Of a DNA stretch of 64,000 bases, positions 7,739 to 15,232 are shown piece by piece. The DNA is from Jutongia huaianensis (GTDB lineage: Bacteria; Bacillota; Clostridia; Lachnospirales; Lachnospiraceae): positions 186,001 to 250,000 of the forward strand of contig NZ_JACRSX010000003.1 in the NCBI RefSeq assembly GCF_014384985.1, written 5' to 3'. The position numbers and the translations under genes were made by a program. Every line of letters begins with the position of its first letter. Position 1 is the first letter of the stretch. The notes beneath the pieces are model-generated. The model did not search any database. It was not told where the DNA came from and worked only from the letters and a program-made list of their open reading frames with translations.

Positions 7739-7812
7739 TTTCCTTTTGGTAGTACCATATATCACTCTGAACGCCCATATAGTCAAGCAGATAATGGTAC
7801 TTTCCAAAAGAA
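7739..7812 (-). promoter_or_regulatory. Structured leader, copy C (before the 260-aa gene)
   Basis: The most diverged copy. The outer stem GTACCAT/ATGGTAC (7794-7800 with 7752-7758) has gained a C-G pair relative to copies A and B. The inner hairpin is short with G-U pairs (GCTT/GGGC) around GACTATAT. TTCAGAGTGATATATGG and TACCAAAAGGAAAGG follow in the same order as in A and B. Confidence 0.65.
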
Positions 7813-7821
7813 AATGTAAGG

Positions 7822-9090
7822 TCAGTTTCTGGACTCCGGCAGGGACATCGCAACCGCATATGCCACGGTTGCCGTCACTGCATTCCCCGCCTGTTTATAT
7901 AGCTGTGCATCGGAGTTGACAGCCGATGCACGGTCAAACAGCTCATCAGAAAATCCTTGTAACCGGAAGCACTCCCTCGGTGTCAGCCTTCTGATGCGTC
8001 CGCCCCTCATGAGCGTACCCATCTGACCAGAACAGTCCAGCGTCTGGGAACAGCCCTTGCCTACACGGCCCCGTCTGGTCGTACTGTCCGGATACGCAAG
8101 ATTGATGCCGTCACCTTCACGGGCAACATCGTATCCTGTCTTTGTGGCATTCCTGACTTTCACGGAATCTTCCTTCTTACAGACATACACACCGTGTCTG
8201 TCCTGAGATGTCAGCGTGAACATCGGCTCTCCGTCATCCTTCATGCGTCTGCCGTTCTGTCTTTTCTCCATACGTTCCGGTGTCAGGACCGGATGAACTT
8301 CAAGCACCGCTGAGTTCATTGCCGTGTGGTTTGTCATCCCGGCAGTGTACCGTGCAGTCAGGCATCTTGCCGTGTCCGTGATCTTCGGATCATGGTTGCT
8401 CTGGTCGATGAAATAAAGCCCTGTCTTTGCGCCGACGCCTCCGGCATTGCCGACAAGCGTTGCGGAGATGCCGTCCGTCCCGTAAACACGGTAACCCTGC
8501 ATACCTCCTATAAGCTGGTTAAGAGCTGCTGCGTTTTCTCCGGTGAGAGGTAATATTTCTCGTCTACCTCTGCTTCTAAGATTTGCGATAATGAACACAC
8601 GCTCACGGTTCTGTGGCACTCCGAAATTTTTGGAGTTAAGCACCTGCCACCGACAGTCATACCCTGCTTCGTCCATTTCAGACAGAACTGAGGCAAAATC
8701 GAATCCTGCATTGATCGATAACAGGTTCTTAACGTTCTCAACAAGTAAGTATGTGGGTTTAGCACTTTCTTCTTTACCTTTGAGGAGGTCAATAATGTTG
8801 TAATATATTCCACTTCTTTTTCCGACCAGTCCCCGCTGTTTTCCAGCAACGGAGATGTCCTGACATGGGAATCCGAAGCACCAGATGTCTGCATAGGGGA
8901 CATCTTCGGATTTAAGTTTTGTGACATCATGAGCTTTCCACTCTCCTTCCGTATCATACATAGCCTCATAGGAGGCTCTTGCAAATTTATCATATTCACA
9001 GTATCCGATGCACTTATGGCCGGCAGTTTCCAGGCCAAGCCTGAAACCGCCTATGCCGGAACACAGGTCAAGAAATGTCATCTGCTTCAT
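7822..9090 (-). CDS. DNA cytosine-5 methyltransferase (phage)
   Basis: C5-cytosine methyltransferase, 422 residues. Motif I FLDLCSGIGGF (6-16), motif IV GFPCQDIS with catalytic Cys76, motif VI LLVENVKNLL (116-125) and motif VIII FGVPQNRERVFI are present. The target-recognition region is about 180-360, and motifs IX and X are seen in LTPRECFRLQGFS and YKQAGNAVTATVA. It overlaps the ParB-methylase gene by 23 bases. With no restriction gene beside it, it more likely protects phage DNA or marks the genome than forms a restriction pair. The recognition site is unknown. Confidence 0.95.
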   Translation of the reverse strand: MKQMTFLDLCSGIGGFRLGLETAGHKCIGYCEYDKFARASYEAMYDTEGEWKAHDVTKLKSEDVPYADIWCFGFPCQDISVAGKQRGLVGKRSGIYYNIIDLLKGKEESAKPTYLLVENVKNLLSINAGFDFASVLSEMDEAGYDCRWQVLNSKNFGVPQNRERVFIIANLRSRGRREILPLTGENAAALNQLIGGMQGYRVYGTDGISATLVGNAGGVGAKTGLYFIDQSNHDPKITDTARCLTARYTAGMTNHTAMNSAVLEVHPVLTPERMEKRQNGRRMKDDGEPMFTLTSQDRHGVYVCKKEDSVKVRNATKTGYDVAREGDGINLAYPDSTTRRGRVGKGCSQTLDCSGQMGTLMRGGRIRRLTPRECFRLQGFSDELFDRASAVNSDAQLYKQAGNAVTATVAYAVAMSLPESRN

Positions 9091-10324
9091 TATACATCCC
9101 TCCCCTGCATAAATCCTGATATGAAATTTTCATATTATCACGGAGCACATATACATCAGCATCCGAACCACGCTGTTCAATGTAGCGGTTCACGATGACA
9201 TCCACGAACTTCTCATCCAGTTCAATGCCGTAGCAGATACGGTTCGTCTGCTCACAGGCGATCAGCGTGGAACCTGAACCGAGGAACGGGTCAAGCACGA
9301 TGCAGTTGCTCATGCATGAGTTCTGTATCGGATATGCCATAAGTGCCACGGGTTTCATGGTCGGATGATCCTTGCTCGCCTTCGGACGGTCATATTCCCA
9401 GATGGTTGTCTGCTTCCTGTCGGAATACCACTGGTGCTTACCGCCTTTCTTCCATCCGAACAGGCACGGCTCGTGCTGCCACTGGTACGGACTCCTTCCA
9501 AGCACCAGTGCATTCTTTTTCCAGATGCAGCAGCCGGAAAGGTAGAACCCGGCATCCTTAAATGCCTTTCTGAAATTCAACCCTTCCGTATCCGCATGGA
9601 AAACATAAATGGAAGCATCCTGTTCCATCGACTGCTCCATGTTGACAAATGCTGCGAATAAGAATTTATAGAAATCCTCATCCGGCATGTTGTCATTTTT
9701 TATCTTTCCGGCTGTCTCCTCAACATTTACATTGTATGGAGGATCCGTCAGCACAAGGTTGGCTTTCCGTCCATCCATCAGTGCATCGTAAGTTTCCGGC
9801 AGAATGGAATCACCGCAGATGACACGGTGCTTTCCGAGCAGCCACACATCACCCGCCTTTGCAACGGTCGGTTTTGCAAGCTCCGCTTCCACATCAAAAT
9901 CATCTTCCGTGATCTTCTTGTCATGCACGGAATTGAAAAGCTGCTCTATCTCCGGCGGTTCAAAACCCGTGACGCCGACATCAAAATCGGAATCCTCAAG
10001 ATCCTTGATAAGGTCCGCCAGAAGTTCCTTATTCCATTCACCCGTGATCTTATTAAGGGCAACATTGAGTGCCTTTTCCTTGGTCTTGTCGATATCGACC
10101 ATGATACACTCCACTTCCGTATATCCGAGGTCTGAAAGAACCGTGGCTCTCTGGTGTCCTCCGATAATGGTCATGTCTGAGTTGATGATGATCGGCTCGA
10201 CATATCCGAACTCTTTAATGGAGTTCTTGATTTTTTCATATTCCTTATCACCCGGCTTCAGCTTCTTTCTTGGATTATAGGAAGCGGGGATAAGGTCTGC
10301 TATTTTATAACTCTGAAACTGCAT
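9068..10324 (-). CDS. ParB-domain DNA methyltransferase (N4/N6 type)
   Basis: Fusion of an N-terminal ParB/sulfiredoxin-like domain (residues about 5-110, with IIGGHQRATVLSDLGY) to a DNA N6-adenine or N4-cytosine methyltransferase (about 155-405). The catalytic LTDPPYNVN motif is at 192-200 and the SAM-binding motif VLDPFLGSGSTLIACE near 350-365. This architecture is common in phages and prophages, where it may block host restriction. It sits in an overlapping run with the Zn-finger gene upstream and the cytosine methylase downstream. Confidence 0.94.
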   Translation of the reverse strand: MQFQSYKIADLIPASYNPRKKLKPGDKEYEKIKNSIKEFGYVEPIIINSDMTIIGGHQRATVLSDLGYTEVECIMVDIDKTKEKALNVALNKITGEWNKELLADLIKDLEDSDFDVGVTGFEPPEIEQLFNSVHDKKITEDDFDVEAELAKPTVAKAGDVWLLGKHRVICGDSILPETYDALMDGRKANLVLTDPPYNVNVEETAGKIKNDNMPDEDFYKFLFAAFVNMEQSMEQDASIYVFHADTEGLNFRKAFKDAGFYLSGCCIWKKNALVLGRSPYQWQHEPCLFGWKKGGKHQWYSDRKQTTIWEYDRPKASKDHPTMKPVALMAYPIQNSCMSNCIVLDPFLGSGSTLIACEQTNRICYGIELDEKFVDVIVNRYIEQRGSDADVYVLRDNMKISYQDLCRGGMYNEADDIS

Positions 10325-10760
10325 CTTCCTGATCCTCCTCTGCTAAAAATCTGTGCCGGAAGTAGCATTCACGGCCACAGTATTTTCTGTTCTTGTTTCC
10401 ATAGGAAATAAATGGCTTCCCGCACTGCTCACATACAAACGTGTAGGAAGCCTTCTCGCTTTTCTTCACTGCTTCGGGGTGTGCTTTCCACCATTCCCTT
10501 CTGCATTTTTCACAGCAGAACCGTCTCGGTCTGCCTGTCTTCGGCTGTTCGATTGGATTACCGCAGAAGTGGCATACCTCTTTACCGTCCACCATGAGTT
10601 TCATATTTTTTGAAACCACTGTGGCATATCCGGCAAGGTTATGTCGCTTGCAGTAATTCCTGACGATGTCACGGGACAGTCCGATTGCCATTCCGATAGC
10701 TTTATATCCCATGCCCCGCATACGCATCTCGTTGATCTGCTTTGCCTGTGTGTCCGTCAT
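10305..10760 (-). CDS. HTH plus double zinc-finger protein, 151 aa
   Basis: The N-terminal 40 residues look like a sigma-70 region 4-type HTH (KQINEMRMRGMGYKAIGMAIGLSRDIVRNYCKRH). Two zinc-binding units follow: CHFCGNP... CCEKCRREWW and CEQCGKPF... KYCGRECYFRH. Similar proteins are often labelled as phage sigma-70-like. The gene starts 27 bases after a strong terminator hairpin, so its expression may depend on read-through. It overlaps the ParB-methylase gene by 20 bases. Confidence 0.82.
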   Translation of the reverse strand: MTDTQAKQINEMRMRGMGYKAIGMAIGLSRDIVRNYCKRHNLAGYATVVSKNMKLMVDGKEVCHFCGNPIEQPKTGRPRRFCCEKCRREWWKAHPEAVKKSEKASYTFVCEQCGKPFISYGNKNRKYCGRECYFRHRFLAEEDQEDAVSEL

Positions 10761-10786
10761 CCTTTCTCACTCTCCTTCCAGCACAC

Positions 10787-10832
10787 GAAAAAAGGCCGGA
10801 AAAACAATGTTTTTACACTGTTTTCCAGCCTT
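10787..10832 (-). terminator. Strong intrinsic terminator upstream of the HTH/Zn-finger gene
   Basis: On the minus strand AAGGCTGGAAAACA pairs with TGTTTTTCCGGCCTT over about 14 bp with one bulge, followed by six T. It lies between the HNH gene region and the start of the HTH/Zn-finger gene, both leftward. Confidence 0.8.
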
Positions 10833-11024
10833 AAATATTGCGTTTTTCATAATTTTCCGGCAAAAGAAAATACCCCTTTTTGCCGTGTTTTAAGTACATT
10901 CTGCGAAAATTATCCTGTCTGTTTTATATCCCCCCTGTTTAATTCTGCGAAAATTCACGCAAAGGGGGCCATCGGTCTTCAGCGGCTTGCTCCGTAGAGA
11001 TTTTGATACCCCCACGGTCTGCCA
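10833..11024. other. Non-coding block downstream of HNH; candidate cos region
   Basis: No open frame is convincing here. Read leftward it starts GGGGGTATCAAAATCTCTACG, then AGCCGCTGAAGACCGATGG and CCCCCTTTGCG; a block of this composition just after a phage HNH gene is, from memory, a recurrent feature near cohesive-end sites. It contains a direct repeat ATTCTGCGAAAATT (10898-10911 and 10942-10955) and G/C runs at both edges. The assignment as cos or packaging site is an inference. Confidence 0.4.
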
Positions 11025-11378
11025 TCAGAACCGATACTCAGGATTGTTATCCTCGTTCCATGTCTTTTTATCATGACAAGGTTTGCATAAGCTCTGCCAG
11101 TTCTTCTCGTCCCAGAACAGAACGGGATCACCACGGTGTGGCTTCACATGGTCGACAACGGTTGCGGTCACTGCCCTGCCTTCCTTCATGCACTGCACGC
11201 ACAAAGGATGTGCTTTTAAGTACCTCGCCCTTGCCTTCTGCCACCGCCTATTGTAACCACGCTTACTGCTGCTCGTCCTGTCACCACGGTGCAGTGCTTC
11301 ATGCTCCTCACAGTACAGACCGTCTGTCAGCTTCGGACATCCGGGATGTCTGCACGGTTTCTTTGGTTTCATCGGCAT
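11025..11378 (-). CDS. HNH endonuclease (phage)
   Basis: HNH nuclease of 117 residues. The N-terminus has a zinc-binding pattern CRHPGCPK... YCEEHE. The HNH core follows as CVQCMKEGR, then VVDHVKPHRGDP, NWQSLCKPCHDKK. HNH proteins near terminase genes often take part in cos cleavage in HK97-like phages. GGAGGAATAGCAG precedes the ATG. The candidate cos block lies directly downstream. Confidence 0.93.
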   Translation of the reverse strand: MPMKPKKPCRHPGCPKLTDGLYCEEHEALHRGDRTSSSKRGYNRRWQKARARYLKAHPLCVQCMKEGRAVTATVVDHVKPHRGDPVLFWDEKNWQSLCKPCHDKKTWNEDNNPEYRF

Positions 11379-11405
11379 CTGCTATTCCTCCCTTCTATGT
11401 ACACG

Positions 11406-11436
11406 GGCGGTGTGAAAGGATTGGAAAGACACCGCC
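11406..11436 (-). promoter_or_regulatory. GGCGGTGT hairpin in the HNH leader
   Basis: GGCGGTGT and ACACCGCC pair perfectly over 8 bp, 27 bases before the HNH start codon. The 3' arm and the following CACCGCCCG..TACATA..AAGG resemble the leader of the 56-aa gene at 20125, so this may be a shared translational or processing element. Confidence 0.5.
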
Positions 11437-11445
11437 TCCGGGCAT

Positions 11446-11469
11446 AAAGAAAAGGAGCATTTCTGCTCC
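11446..11469 (-). terminator. Terminator after the 467-aa nuclease gene
   Basis: GGAGCA and TGCTCC pair around GAAA (a GNRA loop) on the minus strand, followed by TTTTCTTT. It is the likely end of the cargo gene transcript. Confidence 0.65.
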
Positions 11470-11516
11470 CTTCCATTTTTGCCATCTTAATCATAGCACC
11501 TGTAAAATAAAAAGTC

Positions 11517-11560
11517 AGTACACCTTTAGTACACCTTTAGTGCACCTCTAGTACACCATC
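11517..11560. repeat. Four tandem 11-bp repeats
   Basis: Two exact copies of AGTACACCTTT are followed by AGTGCACCTCT and AGTACACCATC, head to tail. The last copies overlap the stop codon of the 467-aa nuclease gene. It may mark the edge of the inserted cargo gene or be a slippage product. Confidence 0.75.
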
Positions 11561-12951
11561 TGTTCACCATGCTTCTCGTTCTCAACGAAATACCGATATC
11601 CGTGCTGTTTCAAAATATTTCTAAGCATCTTTTCTAAACAATCAATATCATTAGATGCCGCATATTTAATGCACTCTAAGCTGATTCCATGCTGCTGACA
11701 ATATTTCTTCTTTTTATCATCGTATTTTAGCTGACGCTCAAACCTATCATTTATACTTTTATTGTCCGAACAATCGTCTGTTACGTATGTACCGAACTCA
11801 TCATAATATCCTTTTTTATAATGGTGTGGTCCCTGTAATTCTATTGCCAGATCAAATATTGCTTTCCCAGTTTCGTCTACTGATTTTGACAATATGAAAT
11901 CAAACCGAAGATTCTTTCCGGAATCTCCAACCAAGCCATCAAAGGATTTTTCCCGGATATAAGTAATTCCCAGTTGATCTAATATATCCATTGTTTTTGC
12001 TTCAAAAGATGAAACACAGTGACAGCTACAGCTTTTTTCCAGATAATACCCTTGTTCCTCATCATATGATATCTTCATGCTGGATGAAAGTATCTTCTCT
12101 TCCTTTCCACAAATCTGGCACACGCAGGCATATTCTTTTGCAATTGTTATTACTGGTTTTCCATATTCCGGCTTATCTAAAGACAGATGCTGCATATCTG
12201 TACACTCTTTTATAAAATAACTGTCCCAGTATTGATTGGAAAAATCTCTTTTATATGACGGATCATAATGAACAACTGCCTCAAAATCATCATATCGATG
12301 TTCTTCTTCGTAGCGTTCCTGCTCCCGTCTTCTTCTCTCTTTATCGGCTTCATCCTGTTTTTTATCATATTGGAATGACAGCCTATAACTCTTCTTCTCT
12401 GTTTCCATTTCCATCTTTGAAAAAGCATTCATTTCCTGATGATACTTTTCATTATATGGTTTTTTACACTCAATGCTGCTCTCTAAATCACTATATTGAT
12501 CCAGAATATTTTGTAAATATGAAATCATAGGTGACAGTGATTTTTTTCTATACCACTGCGCCCAGCGATTTGCAAATTTAATTGCATCGTCATTTTCCAG
12601 ATTTTTTATAAAACGATGCTTTGGTGCAGTCATATCTGCTACCATAGCCTCTATTCTTTCCCGTCCATATTTTTTTACAAGCTGTTCCTTATCGTTATAA
12701 GAATATTTTCTATTCAATTCAGGGATCTGATTTGGAAATGATAATCCATCTGGGACTAAATAATCGCTTCCGTGATTTCTCTCATAATGATATTTTTTCT
12801 TACAACTTTCACAGAAAATCTCAACAGCCGTGTCATTCTCTTTTTCCTGTCCCCAGTCATTTGACAGATGTATCCTGTAAAATTGTAAGTAACCCCGACC
12901 ACAAACGCATTTTGCACGATAAGGTTCTCTATAATCTTCTTCATAGGACAT
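11548..12951 (-). CDS. PD-(D/E)xK-like nuclease with zinc-binding segments, 467 aa (cargo gene)
   Basis: Large AT-rich gene with its own terminator on both sides, unlike its neighbours, so it looks like a moron. N-terminal cysteine pairs (C15/C17 and C47/C50) may bind zinc. A charged coiled-coil-like helix spans about 195-225. A second cysteine cluster CVCQIC (276-281) and CSCHC (308-312) precedes the C-terminal domain. That domain reads FEAKTMDILDQLGI, then RFDFILS (Asp351), then DLAIELQGPHHYKKG (Glu371, Gln373) and RQLKYDDKKKKYC, the pattern of PD-(D/E)xK nucleases related to Vsr and homing-type enzymes. A defence role is likely but unproven. Confidence 0.75.
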   Translation of the reverse strand: MSYEEDYREPYRAKCVCGRGYLQFYRIHLSNDWGQEKENDTAVEIFCESCKKKYHYERNHGSDYLVPDGLSFPNQIPELNRKYSYNDKEQLVKKYGRERIEAMVADMTAPKHRFIKNLENDDAIKFANRWAQWYRKKSLSPMISYLQNILDQYSDLESSIECKKPYNEKYHQEMNAFSKMEMETEKKSYRLSFQYDKKQDEADKERRRREQERYEEEHRYDDFEAVVHYDPSYKRDFSNQYWDSYFIKECTDMQHLSLDKPEYGKPVITIAKEYACVCQICGKEEKILSSSMKISYDEEQGYYLEKSCSCHCVSSFEAKTMDILDQLGITYIREKSFDGLVGDSGKNLRFDFILSKSVDETGKAIFDLAIELQGPHHYKKGYYDEFGTYVTDDCSDNKSINDRFERQLKYDDKKKKYCQQHGISLECIKYAASNDIDCLEKMLRNILKQHGYRYFVENEKHGEQMVY

Positions 12952-13015
12952 AAAATATCACACCTTCCCAATTTCACACATTAAAAGCATATTAAGATTT
13001 TACCATAGAGCAAAC

Positions 13016-13040
13016 AAAAAAGACAGCCGTCTGACTGCCT
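13016..13040 (-). terminator. Terminator after mazF-like gene
   Basis: AGGCAGTC and GGCTGTCT pair over 8 bp (including G-U) around AGAC, followed by TTTTTTG on the minus strand. It starts at the stop codon of the MazF-like gene and isolates the 467-aa cargo gene. Confidence 0.75.
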
Positions 13041-13396
13041 TAATTGTACTCTGCATATGCACCTATCTGTATCTGGAGCGCTACTGTAATCTGCTCCATG
13101 ACCATGTCATCCAGCACTTCCCCGATTCTGTCACCAAGTCTTGTTTTATCAAGGGTCTCCACCTGTTCCGCCAGAGCCATGCTCGGCTTGTTCAGACCGC
13201 TGCCTTTGGGGATCTGCACATGGGTCGGAAGATACTTCTTTTTCCACACCCTGGCTGACAGCGGAACGACCGTGACCACAGGTGAATGCTTATTCGCCTT
13301 ATTATTGCTTACCACCAGTGCCGGACGGACACCGCCCTGCTTGCTTCCATCTTTTTCTCCAAAATCCACATAGTAAATATCTCCACGCTTACACAT
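13040..13396 (-). CDS. MazF/PemK-family toxin-like protein
   Basis: CcdB/MazF-fold protein of 118 residues, a family of sequence-specific endoribonucleases. It has the N-terminal KRGDIYYVDFG, the conserved GGVRPALVVSNNKANKHSP loop, VVPLSA and a SMALAEQVETLDKTRLGDRIG segment near the end. These match the catalytic Arg and Thr/Ser regions of MazF. No antitoxin-like gene (AbrB or RHH) lies next to it; the upstream gene is a sigma-like regulator 8 bases away. In phages such orphan MazF proteins may serve in host shut-off or RNA processing. Confidence 0.9.
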   Translation of the reverse strand: MCKRGDIYYVDFGEKDGSKQGGVRPALVVSNNKANKHSPVVTVVPLSARVWKKKYLPTHVQIPKGSGLNKPSMALAEQVETLDKTRLGDRIGEVLDDMVMEQITVALQIQIGAYAEYN

Positions 13397-13404
13397 AAAA
13401 CCTC

Positions 13405-13890
13405 CTATCCGAGAACAAAGGCTTCCACCTGTCTGTCCCTAAGTTCATACTGTTTATCAAGTTCCTTTAATGCTGCTTTTCTGTACTTTGCTATCATCGT
13501 GTGGCTCACATGGTATCGATCCATCATGATGTCCCATGTCATATCTTCATCCAGAAGATCCGTGATGATGCTTCTATGTCTTTCATCCAGTCCGTTCACT
13601 GCATGCTCGAAAAAATCCAGTTCTTCCTTCAGGAACATATATCTGTGAAAAAGGAAACCATACCACTCGTCATTCTCCCTTTCGATTGCTGTCCTGTACT
13701 TGATCGCTATGTTTGCCGTCTTATCGGAAAGAGTGCTGGTCTGCACCCTTTCCCCTTCCGGATGGGCATAGAGCATGGAATCGATCATGTCCTGTTCGCT
13801 CACTCCCTGAAACTGACGGAGCTGGAACTCAGTCACGGTCAGTTCCTTTTTCATGTTCTTATATTCCTTCATCATTACTTCTGCCGTCAT
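13405..13890 (-). CDS. Sigma-70 region 4-like phage regulator, 161 aa
   Basis: Helical protein with a C-terminal HTH: LDERHRSIITDLLDEDMTWDIMMDRYHVSHTMIAKYRKAALKELDKQ, like sigma region 4 and ArpU/late-gene activators of Gram-positive phages. GGAGG lies upstream of the ATG at 13890 (MTAEVMMKEY), which makes that start better than one 15 bases earlier. It overlaps the SNF2 helicase gene by 32 bases. Its place at the end of the replication module and before the late genes suits a late-transcription switch. Confidence 0.8.
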   Translation of the reverse strand: MTAEVMMKEYKNMKKELTVTEFQLRQFQGVSEQDMIDSMLYAHPEGERVQTSTLSDKTANIAIKYRTAIERENDEWYGFLFHRYMFLKEELDFFEHAVNGLDERHRSIITDLLDEDMTWDIMMDRYHVSHTMIAKYRKAALKELDKQYELRDRQVEAFVLG

Positions 13891-15232
13891 CCGCCATACC
13901 TCCAATCCTTGCCTTTACCGCTTCTATCATTGCATTCTGTGTATTGTCCTTCCTCTCGATTGCATGAAGGATATCCTCATCGACCGTCCCATCCGTTACC
14001 AGATGCTCTATGACAACCGTGTGTTTCTGCCCCTGTCTGTAAAGTCTGGCATTAAGCTGCTGATACAGTTCAAGGGACCATGTAAGGGAAAACCATACGA
14101 TTGTCGATCCGCCCTCCTGAAGATTCAGTCCGTGTCCTGCCGATGCCGGATGGATCAGTGCAATAGGGATCTTTCCGGAATTCCAGTCATCAATGTCTTT
14201 CTTTGTATTGATATCCCTTGCCGGAAATCTCTTTAATATCCTCTCCCTGTCATGCTTGAACCAGTATGCAACCAGAAGCGGTTTCCCGTTTGCCGATTCG
14301 ATCAGGTCTTCCAGAGCATCCAGTTTTCTGTCATGGATATTACGGACATTGCCGGATTCATCATAGACTGCACCGTTTGCCATCTGCTGGAGCTTGTTGC
14401 TTAAGGCTGCTGCATTTACCGCATCGATGTCCTGTCCTTCCCCGTATTCAAGGATCATTTCATCTGCCATCCTGTCATAAAGCACCTGTTCGGATTCCGA
14501 CATGGATACGTTCACACGGTTGCTTATGCATTCCGGCATATCAAGATAATCAACAGCCTTCATGGAAATGCTGATATCAGAGATCAGCTCATATATTTTT
14601 TCTTCAGCGCCTTCCCTCGGCTTGTAGGAAAAGATGATCTCACGATTCCGCTTATCCGGAACAAAGAACCTGTCACGGTATCCACCGATGAATCTCCCAA
14701 GCCTCTGCCCCATATCAAGAATCCCTATCTCCGCCCACAGGTCCATAAGATTTCCCGGTGTTCCGGTAAGTCCGACCACCCGCTTTGCCATCGGCCTTAC
14801 TTTTTTCAGGTCTTTGAACCTCTGTGCCTTTGGGGACTTGAAGCTCGACAGCTCATCGATGATGACCATGTCAAAATCAAAAAACATATTTTTTGTCATC
14901 CACGAAACATTGTCCCTTCCGATGATGGTCACATCTGCTCCTGACAGAAGTGCTTCTTTTCTCTGTGCTGCAGTTCCCATTGCCACTGCAGATGTCATGC
15001 CGTAAAGATGCTCCCACTTTTTTATCTCTGCCGGCCATGTGGTCTCAGCCACACGTTTTGGTGCAATCACCAACACCCGCCTTACTTCAAAATAATCAAA
15101 CAGCAGAAGCCACAGTGCCGTGAGCGTGATGACCGTTTTCCCAAGTCCCATGTCAAGGATCAGGCAGCTCACGGGATGTTCGATTATAAAATCTGTTGCA
15201 TACTGCTGATAATCATGTGCTTTGTATTTCAT
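13859..15232 (-). CDS. SNF2-family DEAD/DEAH-box helicase
   Basis: Superfamily 2 DNA helicase/translocase of the compact phage SNF2 type, about 457 residues. Motif I LILDMGLGKTVITL is near residue 25, motif II is VIIDELSSFK near 120, motif III VVGLTGTPGNLMDLW follows, and motifs V-VI are seen in HPASAGHGLNLQEGG and LYRQGQKHTVVIEHLV. The start MKYKAHDYQQYATDF follows GGAGGTATCCTTG and overlaps the VRR-NUC gene by 20 bases. Helicase plus VRR-NUC is a standard pair in the replication block of these phages. Confidence 0.95.
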   Translation of the reverse strand: MKYKAHDYQQYATDFIIEHPVSCLILDMGLGKTVITLTALWLLLFDYFEVRRVLVIAPKRVAETTWPAEIKKWEHLYGMTSAVAMGTAAQRKEALLSGADVTIIGRDNVSWMTKNMFFDFDMVIIDELSSFKSPKAQRFKDLKKVRPMAKRVVGLTGTPGNLMDLWAEIGILDMGQRLGRFIGGYRDRFFVPDKRNREIIFSYKPREGAEEKIYELISDISISMKAVDYLDMPECISNRVNVSMSESEQVLYDRMADEMILEYGEGQDIDAVNAAALSNKLQQMANGAVYDESGNVRNIHDRKLDALEDLIESANGKPLLVAYWFKHDRERILKRFPARDINTKKDIDDWNSGKIPIALIHPASAGHGLNLQEGGSTIVWFSLTWSLELYQQLNARLYRQGQKHTVVIEHLVTDGTVDEDILHAIERKDNTQNAMIEAVKARIGGMADDGRSNDEGI

